A stretch of DNA of 64,000 nucleotides from Lederbergia graminis (GTDB lineage: Bacteria > Bacillota > Bacilli > Bacillales > Bacillaceae_C): assembly GCF_042655485.1 (NCBI RefSeq), contig NZ_JBHSMC010000001.1:1-64000 (forward strand), given 5' to 3'. Below, in pieces: positions 25,185 through 34,772 of this stretch (position 1 is the first letter of the stretch; the number at the start of each line of letters is the position of its first letter). The notes beneath the pieces were generated by a model. The model was not told the origin of the DNA. It worked only from the letters and a program-made list of their open reading frames with translations, and searched no databases. The translations under genes and the position numbers were made by a program.

Positions 25185-26853
25185 GGGCCTCATCCTCCAT
25201 TCGGATTGTATCGGCAAACTGTATTAATGAAGATAAATTACCCATTTTTACTTTCATTTCACCTTCTGTTTGTGATTTTAGGAAGATATCCTGTAAATAC
25301 TCTTCAATATTTCTACAATCTAGTCTCGTAAGTATTTCATCTAGTTCACCGATAACTCGTTCGAATAAATTGATTTTCTCATATAACAGTTTTAGGACAT
25401 TTTCTTCAATCGTATCTTTAATTGCAAAATTATAGATATGAACATTATTTTCTTGTCCTAGTCGATGAATACGACCAATTCTTTGTTCTAGGCGCATTGG
25501 ATTCCATGGTAAATCAAAATTAATAATATGAGAACAGAACTGCAAGTTAATCCCTTCACCACCAGCTTCTGTAGCGATTAATACTTGAGCATGATTTTTG
25601 AATAATTCTCGCATCCAATCTTTTTTTCCACGTTTAAATCCACCACGAAATGGAACGGATTTAATACCATTTTGCTGTAAGTACCATTGTAAGTATAATT
25701 GTGTTGCTCGATATTCTGTAAATATGATTACTTTATCATCAATTGATTGTATGAGTTCTAGCGCCTTAACTGCTTTTGAATTTTGTGTGATTGCTTCGAT
25801 CTTACTTTGAATAAATTTTAATTTTTCAATATAAGTTGGAGAAGGGTTTTCTTGTTTTGCTAACATGTTTTTTAAAGTAAGAAAAACTGCTTCACGACTA
25901 CTACATGCTTCTCGTTTTAAAGTCACGAGTGAGAATCCATGTACTGGTAACCCGGATACGGATTCTTTAAGAGATTCAATAGAATCGTACAATTCACGTT
26001 CTTCCGACGTAAAGTCGATTGGAATAGTTTCTACAATTCTTTCCGGCCACTCAATACCAGTATCACCACGTCGATTTCGAATCATTACTTTATTAACTAG
26101 TTCTTTTAGATATTGATCATCTTGCATGGATATTTTTTGATTCTTATATTTTTCTAAAAATCCACTTTGGCTACCAAGATGACCTGGTTTTAATAATGAT
26201 ACAAGATGAAAAATCTCTTCTACTTTATTTTGAATTGGGGTTGCTGTTAATAGTAAGCAAAACTTCTTTTTGAGAGCTTGAACAAATTCATAGTTTTTAG
26301 TTTTATGATTTTTCAACTTGTGAGCTTCATCTATAATGACCATGTCATAATCTTGTTCAGCGATAATCTCTCGATGAGGGCTTCGTTTAGCAGTATCTAT
26401 GGAAGAAACAACGCAATCATATTGTTCCCATACATAACTTTTTCTTTGTCCAATTGCAGGGATATAGAATTTAGTATTTAGTTCTTGTACCCATTGGGAT
26501 ACTAAAGAGGCTGGCACGAGAATTAGAACTTTCTTTACTAGTCCACGAATCATGTATTCTTTTAATATGAGACCTGCTTCTATTGTTTTCCCTAAACCAA
26601 CCTCATCTGCAAGTATTGCTTTTCCATTCATGTTTTCTACTACTTGTCTTGCAGTTTCTAATTGATGAGGAAGAGGGGTGAGGTCAGGTAAAAATGTTGG
26701 TGCTACTAATCCTTCAAAAGATGGAATGCTTAAATGTTTTTCCGCCTCTATCGCTAATTTAAATAAATCATAATTTGCCCATGGTCCATCATTCTCTAAT
26801 TTTTGCAAAAAACTTTCTTGCCAAGTTTGGTCAAAGTTAACTTTGATAGACAT
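25153..26853 (-). CDS. yqhH: SNF2-family DNA helicase/translocase YqhH
   Basis: A 566-residue SF2 ATPase of the SNF2/RapA-HepA type. Motif I is ADEVGLGKTIEAG, motif II IDEAHKLKN, motif III LLTATPIQN, motif V in the GGEGINLQFC stretch, and motif VI RIGRIHRLGQ. It lacks an obvious DNA-binding accessory domain. It most likely remodels protein-nucleic acid complexes, but the target is unknown. ATG 26853 follows AGGAGGA. In B. subtilis the gcvT-gcvPA-gcvPB operon lies beside it; that operon is missing here. Confidence 0.9.
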   Translation of the reverse strand: MSIKVNFDQTWQESFLQKLENDGPWANYDLFKLAIEAEKHLSIPSFEGLVAPTFLPDLTPLPHQLETARQVVENMNGKAILADEVGLGKTIEAGLILKEYMIRGLVKKVLILVPASLVSQWVQELNTKFYIPAIGQRKSYVWEQYDCVVSSIDTAKRSPHREIIAEQDYDMVIIDEAHKLKNHKTKNYEFVQALKKKFCLLLTATPIQNKVEEIFHLVSLLKPGHLGSQSGFLEKYKNQKISMQDDQYLKELVNKVMIRNRRGDTGIEWPERIVETIPIDFTSEERELYDSIESLKESVSGLPVHGFSLVTLKREACSSREAVFLTLKNMLAKQENPSPTYIEKLKFIQSKIEAITQNSKAVKALELIQSIDDKVIIFTEYRATQLYLQWYLQQNGIKSVPFRGGFKRGKKDWMRELFKNHAQVLIATEAGGEGINLQFCSHIINFDLPWNPMRLEQRIGRIHRLGQENNVHIYNFAIKDTIEENVLKLLYEKINLFERVIGELDEILTRLDCRNIEEYLQDIFLKSQTEGEMKVKMGNLSSLIQFADTIRMEDEAHAAEGNTSIS

Positions 26854-26949
26854 ACAAATCCTCCTAGCAGATAAAGGGAAATTCAGTGTTGGTTTTACGT
26901 ATTATACCCAATTCTTCAAATTTTATTGGATTTATTATCAGTAACATAT

Positions 26950-26984
26950 AAAAAAACCAGATACTACGGTAATCTGGTTTTTTT
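26950..26984. terminator. Terminator hairpin between yqhL and yqhH
   Basis: AAAAAACCAGAT pairs with ATCTGGTTTTTT over loop ACTACGGTA, with T-tracts on both strands. It lies about 100 bases before the yqhH start and would block read-through from yqhL. A TATAAT on the minus strand (26906-26901) may be the yqhH -10. Confidence 0.8.
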
Positions 26985-27062
26985 ATATTATCGTAAAATG
27001 TCGGATAAAAGTTTGGAGTCTCAGACTCAGCTAATAAATAAAGTCCATCATTTCTATCTATA

Positions 27063-27099
27063 CAAAAGGCTGTCCACTACATGATGTTAGGGACAGCCT
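27063..27099 (-). terminator. Terminator of yqhL
   Basis: On the minus strand AGGCTGTCC pairs with GGACAGCCT across a 15-base loop, followed by TTTTGT. It lies just after the yqhL stop. Confidence 0.75.
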
Positions 27100-27104
27100 G
27101 ATGA

Positions 27105-27500
27105 TTAACTATTATATTTTTTTGTTGTTTTAATTTTTCCGGTCCACTTTTTAAATCCACCTTGTAAGTGGGAGAGATCGCGATAACCTTTGCGGTGTAA
27201 AATTTGTGCAGCTCTTCCACTACGCATACCGCTTTGACAGTATAAATAGACTGGCAAATCTGGACGGATTTCTTTCAATCGTGATTTAAGTTGTGTAACT
27301 GGAATGTTACGTGCTCCTAATATATGTCCAGCATCAAATTCGTTTGCTTCTCGAACATCAATAAGTTGTGCCTTACGATATCCAGCTCGGAATTCATCTT
27401 CTGTTAATGTTTTTAAGATTCTTTTTTGCTGGAAGTAATTAAATAGGGAGACGATAATAAATACCCCTAATATGATAAGTATGGTATATAAAAAACCCAA
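27105..27500 (-). CDS. yqhL: Rhodanese-like protein YqhL, membrane anchored
   Basis: A 131-residue protein with one N-terminal membrane helix (about residues 3-22) and a single rhodanese domain. The active-site loop YCQSGMRSG holds the cysteine that carries persulfide. IDVREANEFDAGHILGA is the standard CH2A region. Sulfur transfer at the cytoplasmic membrane face is likely; the partner is unknown. The ATG at 27500 follows a GGGGA site. The 415 bases upstream to nrdJ contain no convincing gene, but include an 11-bp inverted repeat (27562-27572 with 27595-27605). Confidence 0.88.
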   Translation of the reverse strand: MGFLYTILIILGVFIIVSLFNYFQQKRILKTLTEDEFRAGYRKAQLIDVREANEFDAGHILGARNIPVTQLKSRLKEIRPDLPVYLYCQSGMRSGRAAQILHRKGYRDLSHLQGGFKKWTGKIKTTKKYNS

Positions 27501-27769
27501 TTTGTTTTCCCCTTTCTACTAATAGCCTACCTCTATTATATGCATCATTACGTATTGAATCAAAATCTTTTTATAGATAATTGATTTTCTGCTAAAAAAG
27601 ATTTTAATAAATAGTCACTTTTATATGATTTTGCTTCTAAATAGCATTACATCGCATGTTTGGAGACGAATGGATTATCGCAAGTGCAAAAATTGTCCAA
27701 AAACCGCAGATTTTGAGAGGTTTTATCATGTAATCTATCATTTTCTATCGATATCTACTATTTTTAAAT

Positions 27770-27845
27770 TTGACAAAAAAGGTTTGTGGTTTAATTTTTA
27801 CTATATGTAGTGTGGTTGCCGAAAAATATATTCAACATATTGTGT
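27770..27845 (+). promoter_or_regulatory. nrdJ promoter with tandem NrdR-like boxes
   Basis: TTGACA (27770-27775) and TAATTT (27792-27797) are 16 bases apart. Right after the -10 is ACTATATGTAGTGT (27800-27813), and 32 bases on is AACATATTGTGT (27834-27845). Both resemble the NrdR box (ACACwATATwTTGTGT). Spacing of about three helical turns is usual for NrdR pairs upstream of ribonucleotide reductase genes. Confidence 0.6.
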
Positions 27846-27915
27846 TTAATCATTGATTTTTAGGATATATATGTGGTAACTTTTATTAAGAGTAAAGTAT
27901 GAAGGAGTTGGAGTA

Positions 27916-30483
27916 GTGTCTATTACATCTACTAATAAATTAACCCTGAATGTAGAAAGGCTCAATGAGGATATTCGTTTGTTCAATCCTGTACATCCTA
28001 TTACACCAGACATGAAGATCACCCATAAAGGTGTATCTAGACTTGTCATGATTGACCGTTATGCATTTAAGGATACTGAAAAAATAACATTAACAGAAGG
28101 AGACTTCGTAGTCTTAACAATTAAGGAAGATCCAAAATTCCCAGCAAGAGGACTAGGATTCATTAAAAAAATTGATTGGGAATCCAAAGTTGCTGAGGTA
28201 TTAGTGGAAGATGAATACCGTAATTCCCTCGATGATGAAAAAGAAAGAGAGACTGGCCTAATTGTTCGCCCTCTAGACATTATTGAAAAACCACTTGAAA
28301 TCTTCTATGAACAAATTGCCAAAAGAAATGCTACTGGTTTAGCAGCTGTTGAAACAACAGAAGAGAAGCGCAAAGAATGGTTCGAGAAATTTTATAAAGA
28401 ATTAGCTAGTTTAAATTTTGTTCCTGCAGGACGAGTTTTATATGGTGCAGGGGCGGATACAGATGTAACGTATTTTAACTGTTATGTTATGCCATTTGTT
28501 GCTGACTCAAGAGAAGGTATTTCTGAGCATCGTAAGCAAGTAATGGAAATTATGAGCCGTGGTGGCGGTGTAGGAACAAATGGTTCTACATTAAGACCTC
28601 GTAACACACTTGCACGTGGTGTAAATGGTAAATCATCTGGTTCTGTTTCATGGCTTGACGACATTGCGAAACTAACACATTTAGTGGAACAAGGTGGATC
28701 CAGACGGGGAGCACAAATGATCATGCTTGCAGACTGGCATCCTGATATTGCTGAATTTATTATTTCAAAAATGCAAAATCCACATATATTGAAATTCTTA
28801 ATTGAAAATACAACAGATCCAGTAATTAAGAAACTTGCAAAAGACAAGCTTAAATTTACACCATTAACAATGACAGAAGAAGCTATGTACCAAGGTATCC
28901 TAAACTACCGTAATATCCCTGGTGCTGGTGGATTTAGTGATTCTATTTTCCGTGAAGCAGAAGAAAAACTAGCGGATGGTGGAACATATTCAGTTCATAA
29001 TCCTGAATTTTTAACTGGAGCTAATATTTCAGTATGCTTAACAAAAGAGTTTATGGAAGCTGTTGAAAACGATGCTGAGTATGAACTCCGCTTCCCTGAT
29101 GTGGAAAATTACAATGAAGAAGAAATGAAAATATATAATGAAGAATGGCAAAAAGTTGGAGACGTTCGTGAGTGGGAAAAATTAGGATGCAAAGTTCGCA
29201 CATATCGCAAAATAAAAGCGAAAGAACTTTGGAACTTAATTAACATTTGCGCAACATACTCTGCAGAGCCAGGTATTTTCTTTATTGATAATGCTAATGA
29301 CATGACAAATGCACAAAGCTATGGTCAAAAAGTAGTAGCAACAAATCCATGTGGTGAGCAACCACTTGCACCATATTCTGTATGTAACTTAGCTGCTGTA
29401 AACCTAGCTGAAATGGCAGATAAAGAAAATAAAACTGTTAACTTTGAGAAGTTAAAAGAAACTGTTCGTATTGGAACGCGTATGCAAGATAACGTTATTA
29501 ACGCAACACCGTATTTCTTAGAAGAAAACAAAAAACAGGCTCTTGGCGAACGTCGTGTTGGTCTTGGTGTTATGGGTCTCGCTGATTTATTAATCTATTG
29601 TGAGAAAGAATACGGATCACCTGAAGGAAATGAATTAGTGGACAAGGTGTTCGAAACGATTGCGATTACTGCTTATGAAACATCTGTTGAATTAGCGAAA
29701 GAAAAAGGAAGTTTCCCATTCTTAGTAGGTGAAACACCTGAAGAAACACAACGTCTACGAGAAGCATTTACAGAAACTGGTTACATGAAAAAAATGCCTG
29801 AAAGTTTAAAGAAATCAATTTTAGAAAATGGAATCCGTAACTCTCATTTATTAACTGTTGCTCCTACAGGATCCACTGGAACAATGGTTGGAGTTTCAAC
29901 TGGATTAGAACCATATTTCTCTTTCACTTATTACCGTAGTGGACGACTTGGTAAGTTTATCGAAGTAAAAGCAGATATTGTGGAAGAATACTTGAAGAGC
30001 AATCCAGATGTAGATCCAGATAATTTACCAAACTGGTTTGTAACTGCAATGAGCCTTTCACCAGAAGCACACGCAGATGTTCAATGTGTAATCCAACGTT
30101 GGATTGATAGCTCTATTTCTAAAACGGTAAATGCACCTAAAGGATATTCTGTTGAACAAGTGGAGAAAGTATACGAACGTCTATACAAAGGTGGAGCAAA
30201 AGGCGGTACTGTCTATGTAGATGGAAGCCGTGATTCACAAGTATTGACTTTAAAAGCTGAAGACAATCAAATGGAAAAAAGCGAACAACTAGAGTTCAAA
30301 CAACCAGATTTTAAGCAACCAGTTGTCTTGGTTGATACAATCCAAGATCTTCGTTCTACAAGTGTTACAATTGGTTCTGAAATCGGTAATACTTGTCCAG
30401 TATGTCGAAAAGGACAAGTAAAAGAAATCGGTGGATGTAACACATGTGATAACTGTAATGCCCAACTTAAGTGCGGACTATAA
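27916..30483 (+). CDS. nrdJ: Adenosylcobalamin-dependent (class II) ribonucleotide reductase
   Basis: An 855-residue enzyme making deoxyribonucleotides with a coenzyme-B12-derived thiyl radical; oxygen-independent. The first redox cysteine is C189 (FNCYVMP), the radical cysteine C479 (NPCGEQP), and the partner redox cysteine lies in SVCNLAAVN. The C-terminal tail has a zinc-finger-like CPVCRKGQ and CNTCDNC, typical of NrdJ. GTG 27916 follows GGAG. Upstream are tandem NrdR-like boxes. In B. subtilis lipM and mntR occupy this place. B12 is needed, and mutAB at the window end is another B12 enzyme. Confidence 0.95.
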   Translation: MSITSTNKLTLNVERLNEDIRLFNPVHPITPDMKITHKGVSRLVMIDRYAFKDTEKITLTEGDFVVLTIKEDPKFPARGLGFIKKIDWESKVAEVLVEDEYRNSLDDEKERETGLIVRPLDIIEKPLEIFYEQIAKRNATGLAAVETTEEKRKEWFEKFYKELASLNFVPAGRVLYGAGADTDVTYFNCYVMPFVADSREGISEHRKQVMEIMSRGGGVGTNGSTLRPRNTLARGVNGKSSGSVSWLDDIAKLTHLVEQGGSRRGAQMIMLADWHPDIAEFIISKMQNPHILKFLIENTTDPVIKKLAKDKLKFTPLTMTEEAMYQGILNYRNIPGAGGFSDSIFREAEEKLADGGTYSVHNPEFLTGANISVCLTKEFMEAVENDAEYELRFPDVENYNEEEMKIYNEEWQKVGDVREWEKLGCKVRTYRKIKAKELWNLINICATYSAEPGIFFIDNANDMTNAQSYGQKVVATNPCGEQPLAPYSVCNLAAVNLAEMADKENKTVNFEKLKETVRIGTRMQDNVINATPYFLEENKKQALGERRVGLGVMGLADLLIYCEKEYGSPEGNELVDKVFETIAITAYETSVELAKEKGSFPFLVGETPEETQRLREAFTETGYMKKMPESLKKSILENGIRNSHLLTVAPTGSTGTMVGVSTGLEPYFSFTYYRSGRLGKFIEVKADIVEEYLKSNPDVDPDNLPNWFVTAMSLSPEAHADVQCVIQRWIDSSISKTVNAPKGYSVEQVEKVYERLYKGGAKGGTVYVDGSRDSQVLTLKAEDNQMEKSEQLEFKQPDFKQPVVLVDTIQDLRSTSVTIGSEIGNTCPVCRKGQVKEIGGCNTCDNCNAQLKCGL

Positions 30484-30492
30484 TAAATAATT

Positions 30493-30530
30493 AAAACAGG
30501 CTTTCCTTTATAGGAAGGCCTGTTTTTTGT
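30493..30530 (+). terminator. Intrinsic terminator of nrdJ
   Basis: AAAACAGGC-TTTCC pairs with GGAA-GGCCTGTTTT (a small mismatch in the stem), followed by TTTTTTG. Confidence 0.88.
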
Positions 30531-30591
30531 TCTAAATACTACAATAAACAATTAAAAATATATAAAGCTTTCCGAAAAGAGGGATGACAGC

Positions 30592-31476
30592 GTGGAAATT
30601 GATGGTGTTTTTTCGGGTGGTGGAATAAAAGGTTTTGCCCTTATTGGTGCATACCAGGAATTAGAGGAAAGAGGTTTTGTTTTTAAACAAGTTGCTGGCA
30701 CAAGCGCAGGGGCCATTATGGCAGCCTTTATTGCTGCTGGTTATACGAGTAAAGAAATATTATCAATCATGGAAGAAACAGACATGAAGGATTTTTTAGA
30801 TGCGCGAAACACATTGCTCCCATTTTCAATTGCAAAATGGCTATTATTATACTGGCGTATGGGTATGTATCGAGGAGAAGCACTGGAAGAGTGGTTAAGT
30901 AAAAAGTTAGCTGCAAAAGGAATCTATACATTTGGCGATTTACCAGAAAATAAATTAAGATTAATAGCGTCTGATTTATCCACAGGGAGAATGGTTGTCT
31001 TGCCAAATGAATTAGATCAATATGGAATACCTAAAGAGACTTTTCCCGTTGCCCGAGCTGTTAGAATGAGTTGTGGGCTGCCGTTTTTTTTCGAACCTAT
31101 AAAACTCCGCTCGCTTGCAGGAACAAGTATTGTGATCGATGGCGGATTACTTAGTAATTTCCCAATATGGTTATTTGAAAATGAGAATGGAAGACGATCC
31201 AGGCCAGTTATTGGAGTGAAATTAAGTCAAAATTTAGAAGAACAACCCAAACGAATAATAAAAAATGGATTGGGCCTTTTCGAAGCACTGTTTATTACGA
31301 TGAAAGATGCTCACGATACGAGGTATATATCTCGGAAACACGAAAAGGACATCATATTTATTCCGATGGAAGATGGTCTAACCGCAGAGTTCTCATTATC
31401 TGATGAAAAAAAAGCAACACTAATAGAAAGAGGGCGTAAAAAAACGAGCGACTTTTTAAATAAGTGGACTTATTAA
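30592..31476 (+). CDS. yqhO: Patatin-like phospholipase YqhO
   Basis: A 294-residue lipid acyl hydrolase of the patatin family with a Ser-Asp dyad. The oxyanion loop is SGGGIKGFA, the nucleophile is in GTSAG (near residue 38) and the aspartate in DGGLLSNFP (near 182). It is a cytosolic protein with no signal peptide; phospholipid or acylglycerol hydrolysis is inferred. GTG 30592 follows GAGGG. It overlaps convergent yqhP by 4 bases, with no terminator between. Confidence 0.9.
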   Translation: MEIDGVFSGGGIKGFALIGAYQELEERGFVFKQVAGTSAGAIMAAFIAAGYTSKEILSIMEETDMKDFLDARNTLLPFSIAKWLLLYWRMGMYRGEALEEWLSKKLAAKGIYTFGDLPENKLRLIASDLSTGRMVVLPNELDQYGIPKETFPVARAVRMSCGLPFFFEPIKLRSLAGTSIVIDGGLLSNFPIWLFENENGRRSRPVIGVKLSQNLEEQPKRIIKNGLGLFEALFITMKDAHDTRYISRKHEKDIIFIPMEDGLTAEFSLSDEKKATLIERGRKKTSDFLNKWTY

Positions 31477-31820
31477 AAAATCGCTCGATCTTTTTTCTTA
31501 TTTTTTTTACCTTCTATTACAGTTAGGTGAGCAGTAGATTTTTTCCGAAGTGGCCGTTTTCGAGACGAACTGATTACTGTTTTATTAGCTTGTCGCTTAC
31601 GTTTTTTTGATAGTTTTACTGCTTTCGCATATGCGATACTATCTTTGCTATTAGGTTTCCTACGCATCCACACTTTATAAATGACAATAATTAATGCTGT
31701 AATAACAACCATCGTTAATAATTGTTTAAGTAGACTAGAAGGATTACGTATTAATGTTGAGGCTAAACCAGTTAATGCAAGGATTGCTACAACTCCTACT
31801 ATCCAATTACGAATGTTCAA
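31473..31820 (-). CDS. yqhP: SA1362-family membrane protein YqhP
   Basis: A 115-residue protein with two N-terminal hydrophobic helices (about residues 5-22 and 33-50) and a very basic C-terminal tail full of Lys and Arg. The pattern and position match YqhP of B. subtilis and SA1362 of S. aureus. TTG 31820 follows GGAGG by 7 bases. The basic tail may bind nucleic acid or acidic lipids, but function is unknown. Confidence 0.78.
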   Translation of the reverse strand: MNIRNWIVGVVAILALTGLASTLIRNPSSLLKQLLTMVVITALIIVIYKVWMRRKPNSKDSIAYAKAVKLSKKRKRQANKTVISSSRKRPLRKKSTAHLTVIEGKKNKKKDRAIF

Positions 31821-32017
31821 GCCCCCACCTCCTCAGGAATTTATTACTATATTTCCCAGAAAGAACCGTAAGTATACTAAAATATATTTATTTTAACTTG
31901 AAAAACTTCTTCGTCATTATCACTATTGTACTAAAATATAGGAAATTTCACCACCTTAAATAAAATCATGCACAAATTTAAGTAATGCTGGACATGATAT
32001 AAATGGAGGTGGATGTT

Positions 32018-32518
32018 TTGGAAAAAGAAAAAAATGTAAATAAAACACATATGAATCTTATGCAATTGACGATTATAACAGGACTTGTAGCAGGAATACT
32101 TGGTTCATTAATCGGTTTTTTTGCGCACACTTTTAAATTTACTGATATTAATCCGGATCTCATTCTTGCACCTTTTCAAGGTGAATGGAAAGAAGGGTGG
32201 CTTGGAATCGTGATTGCTACTCTACTATATGGAATAATATCCATAGTTGTTGCCCTTTTGTATTACTTTACATTAAGGAAGCAAAAATCAATTATTTGGG
32301 GAGCAGTATTTGGAGCTGTTATTTTTCTATTGTTGTACTTCGTCTTATATCCAATCATTCCAGGACTAGATCAAATTTGGAAATATCCGCTTCTTACAAT
32401 TGTAACAGAAGTTTGTTTCTTTATATTATATGGTATATTTATCGGGTATTCGATTTCCTACGAGTACCAAGAACAGCAGTACTGGGAGAAAATAAAATTA
32501 GAGCAACAAGAGTCGTAA
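32018..32518 (+). CDS. yqhR: YqhR membrane protein
   Basis: A 166-residue protein with four predicted membrane helices. It contains GLVAGILGSLIGFFAHTFKF, then WKEGWLGI and an FGAVIFLLLYFVLYP stretch that are typical of YqhR. The open frame begins at ATG 32003, but TTG 32018 is chosen because GGAGGT (32005-32010) lies 7 bases before it. It precedes aroQ, as in B. subtilis. Function is unknown. Confidence 0.83.
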   Translation: MEKEKNVNKTHMNLMQLTIITGLVAGILGSLIGFFAHTFKFTDINPDLILAPFQGEWKEGWLGIVIATLLYGIISIVVALLYYFTLRKQKSIIWGAVFGAVIFLLLYFVLYPIIPGLDQIWKYPLLTIVTEVCFFILYGIFIGYSISYEYQEQQYWEKIKLEQQES

Positions 32519-32679
32519 TAAGGTAACACGAACTAACATGGAAAATGGATATTATTGATATACAAAGAGCTATAATCTTTTTCAATCATCCTTACTTTCA
32601 CTATTTATAGTATGTGTACCCGAAGGTTTTGTGGTAAAATGTGTACTGGAAAACTTTTCTTTCTAGGGTGTGAAAATGG

Positions 32680-33123
32680 ATGAAAATGCTAGTATTAAAT
32701 GGACCGAACCTCAACATGCTTGGGAAACGAGAACCAGGCATTTATGGGAATAACACGTTGCACCAATTAGAAGAGGGCCTTGTGAATATTGGTCAAAAGA
32801 TTGGGATCGATATCGTGTGTTTTCAATCTAATTATGAAGGAGCTTTACTTGATCATTTACATCAAGCTGAAGAAAAAGGATTTGAAGGAGTAATTATAAA
32901 TCCAGGAGCTCTTACTCACTATAGTATCGCGCTTAGAGATGCAATTGCGGCAATTAAGATACCAGTGATTGAAGTTCATATTTCCAATGTACATGCTCGA
33001 GAAGAATTTAGAAAACATTCTGTTACAGCTCCAGAATGTATTGGCCAAATTGCTGGTTTTGGGTTTTACGGGTATGAGATGGCAGTCCATGCAATGATGA
33101 ATTATTTAGGAAAGAGGGGGTAA
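32680..33123 (+). CDS. aroQ: Type II 3-dehydroquinate dehydratase
   Basis: A 147-residue dodecameric enzyme, third step of the shikimate pathway. The N terminus VLNGPNLNMLGKREPGIYG holds the flexible lid with catalytic Arg and Tyr; NPGALTHYSIAL and the His in EVHISNVHAREEFR are the other active-site motifs. It is one base away from the following peptidase gene (yqhT) and four genes before spoIIIA. aroK is in the same window but a different operon. Confidence 0.95.
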   Translation: MKMLVLNGPNLNMLGKREPGIYGNNTLHQLEEGLVNIGQKIGIDIVCFQSNYEGALLDHLHQAEEKGFEGVIINPGALTHYSIALRDAIAAIKIPVIEVHISNVHAREEFRKHSVTAPECIGQIAGFGFYGYEMAVHAMMNYLGKRG

Positions 33124-33124
33124 A

Positions 33125-34189
33125 ATGTCAAAGCTAGATAAACTTAGAAAACAATTTAATCAATTTAATATTGATGGTGTATTAATTACTAGTACATATA
33201 ATCGTCGTTATATGACTAACTTCACAGGTACTGCAGGTGTCGTTCTAATTTCAGAAGATAGAGCGCTGTTCATTACAGATTTCCGTTACACAGAACAAGC
33301 TGCTGAACAAGCTACTGATTTTGAAATAATAAAGCATAACGGCCCTATCATTAGTGAGGTAGCTGAACGAGTGAAAGAACTTGGTATTAAAAAATTAGGC
33401 TTTGAACAGGACCATCTTAGCTATTCTGTTTGGAAGCAATATGAAGAGCAAGTAAAGACTGCTGAATTAGTACCTGTTTCTAATATGATTGAGAATATGC
33501 GTTTAATCAAAGATGAAGAAGAAATTAGTATTCTGAAAGAAGCGGCGGATATTGCGGATGCAACATTCAAACATATTCTTGACTATATTAAACCTGGAGT
33601 TACAGAATTAGAAGTATCAAATGAACTTGAATTTTTCATGAGAAAATGTGGTGCAACATCCTCTTCATTTGATATTATTGTAGCATCTGGTGCAAGAGCT
33701 GCATTACCACACGGAGTAGCTACTGATAAACAAATTGAAGTTGGCGATTTCGTCACAATGGATTTCGGGGCACTACATAAAGGATATGTATCGGATATTA
33801 CTCGCACAGTAGCCGTAGGAAATCCATCGTCACAATTAAAGGAAATATATGATGTAACCTTAGAGGCACAACTTCGAGCGATGGACCAAATAAAGGCTGG
33901 TATGACTGGGATTGAGGCAGATGCAATCGCTAGAGACTATATCACTGAAAAAGGATATGGTGAGAATTTCGGTCATTCTCTAGGACATGGTATTGGTTTA
34001 GAAGTACATGAAGGTCCTGGTCTATCATTTCGCTCTGAAACTAAGTTAGTTCCTGGAATGGTCGTAACAGTGGAACCAGGAATTTATTTACCTGGCATTG
34101 GCGGGGTTCGAATTGAAGATGATATTCTTATCACCGAAAACGGGAATGAAACATTAACGCATTCCACAAAAGATCTTATTATCTTATAA
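33125..34189 (+). CDS. yqhT: M24 family Xaa-Pro peptidase YqhT
   Basis: A 354-residue cytosolic metallopeptidase of the aminopeptidase P/prolidase family. A creatinase-like N-terminal domain (to about residue 125) precedes the pita-bread catalytic domain. Metal ligands are in TMDFGALHKGYVSDITRT (two Asp), GHGIGLEVHE (His), TVEPGIYLP (Glu) and VRIEDD (Glu). It cleaves N-terminal or dipeptide Xaa-Pro bonds. It sits between aroQ and efp; release of Xaa-Pro and EF-P relief of proline stalling are thematically linked but no direct link is known. Confidence 0.93.
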   Translation: MSKLDKLRKQFNQFNIDGVLITSTYNRRYMTNFTGTAGVVLISEDRALFITDFRYTEQAAEQATDFEIIKHNGPIISEVAERVKELGIKKLGFEQDHLSYSVWKQYEEQVKTAELVPVSNMIENMRLIKDEEEISILKEAADIADATFKHILDYIKPGVTELEVSNELEFFMRKCGATSSSFDIIVASGARAALPHGVATDKQIEVGDFVTMDFGALHKGYVSDITRTVAVGNPSSQLKEIYDVTLEAQLRAMDQIKAGMTGIEADAIARDYITEKGYGENFGHSLGHGIGLEVHEGPGLSFRSETKLVPGMVVTVEPGIYLPGIGGVRIEDDILITENGNETLTHSTKDLIIL

Positions 34190-34205
34190 TTTTGGAGGAA
34201 ATTAA

Positions 34206-34763
34206 ATGATCTCAGTAAATGAATTTCGTACAGGATTAACGATTGAAACAGATGGTTCTATCTGGCGCGTAATGGATTTCCAGCATGTAAAGCCAGGAAA
34301 AGGAGCTGCATTTGTAAGATCAAAATTAAGAAATCTTCGCACTGGTGCAGTTCAAGAAAAGACATTTAGAGCCGGTGAAAAAGTTGAAAAAGCACAAATA
34401 GACAATAAAAGAATGCAATATTTGTATGCGAGTGGCGATATGCATGTATTCATGGATAATGAAACATATGAGCAAATCGAATTACCTGCATCTCAAATCG
34501 AATATGAACTAAAGTTTTTACAAGAAAATATGGAAGTTCATATTATCATGTATGGTGGAGAAACATTAGGAATTGAATTACCAAATACAGTAGAACTTGA
34601 AGTAATTGAAACTGATCCAGGAATTAAAGGTGATACTGCATCTGGCGGTTCAAAACCAGCAAGATTTGCAACAGGATTAGTGGTACAAGTACCATTCTTC
34701 GTTAATACTGGTGATCGACTAATTATTAACACTTCAGATGGCTCATATGTTTCAAGAGCATAA
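34206..34763 (+). CDS. efp: Translation elongation factor P
   Basis: A 185-residue tRNA-mimic that rescues ribosomes stalled at polyproline. Three OB-type domains are present. The modified lysine at the tip of domain I is K32 (VKPGKGAAFVRSK), which in B. subtilis carries 5-aminopentanol. The conserved C terminus GDRLIINTSDGSYVSRA is intact. It lies 16 bases after yqhT with a GGAGGA ribosome site and is followed by a terminator before spoIIIAA. Confidence 0.97.
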   Translation: MISVNEFRTGLTIETDGSIWRVMDFQHVKPGKGAAFVRSKLRNLRTGAVQEKTFRAGEKVEKAQIDNKRMQYLYASGDMHVFMDNETYEQIELPASQIEYELKFLQENMEVHIIMYGGETLGIELPNTVELEVIETDPGIKGDTASGGSKPARFATGLVVQVPFFVNTGDRLIINTSDGSYVSRA

Positions 34764-34772
34764 TAATGATGA

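Noticed and set aside
27625..27810. 61-codon frame in the yqhL-nrdJ gap
   Set aside because: No ribosome site, composition like random AT-rich DNA, and it runs into the nrdJ promoter.
27501..27915. Cobalamin riboswitch before nrdJ
   Set aside because: Looked for a B12-box and large folded leader because the enzyme uses AdoCbl; none found. NrdR-like boxes explain the region better.
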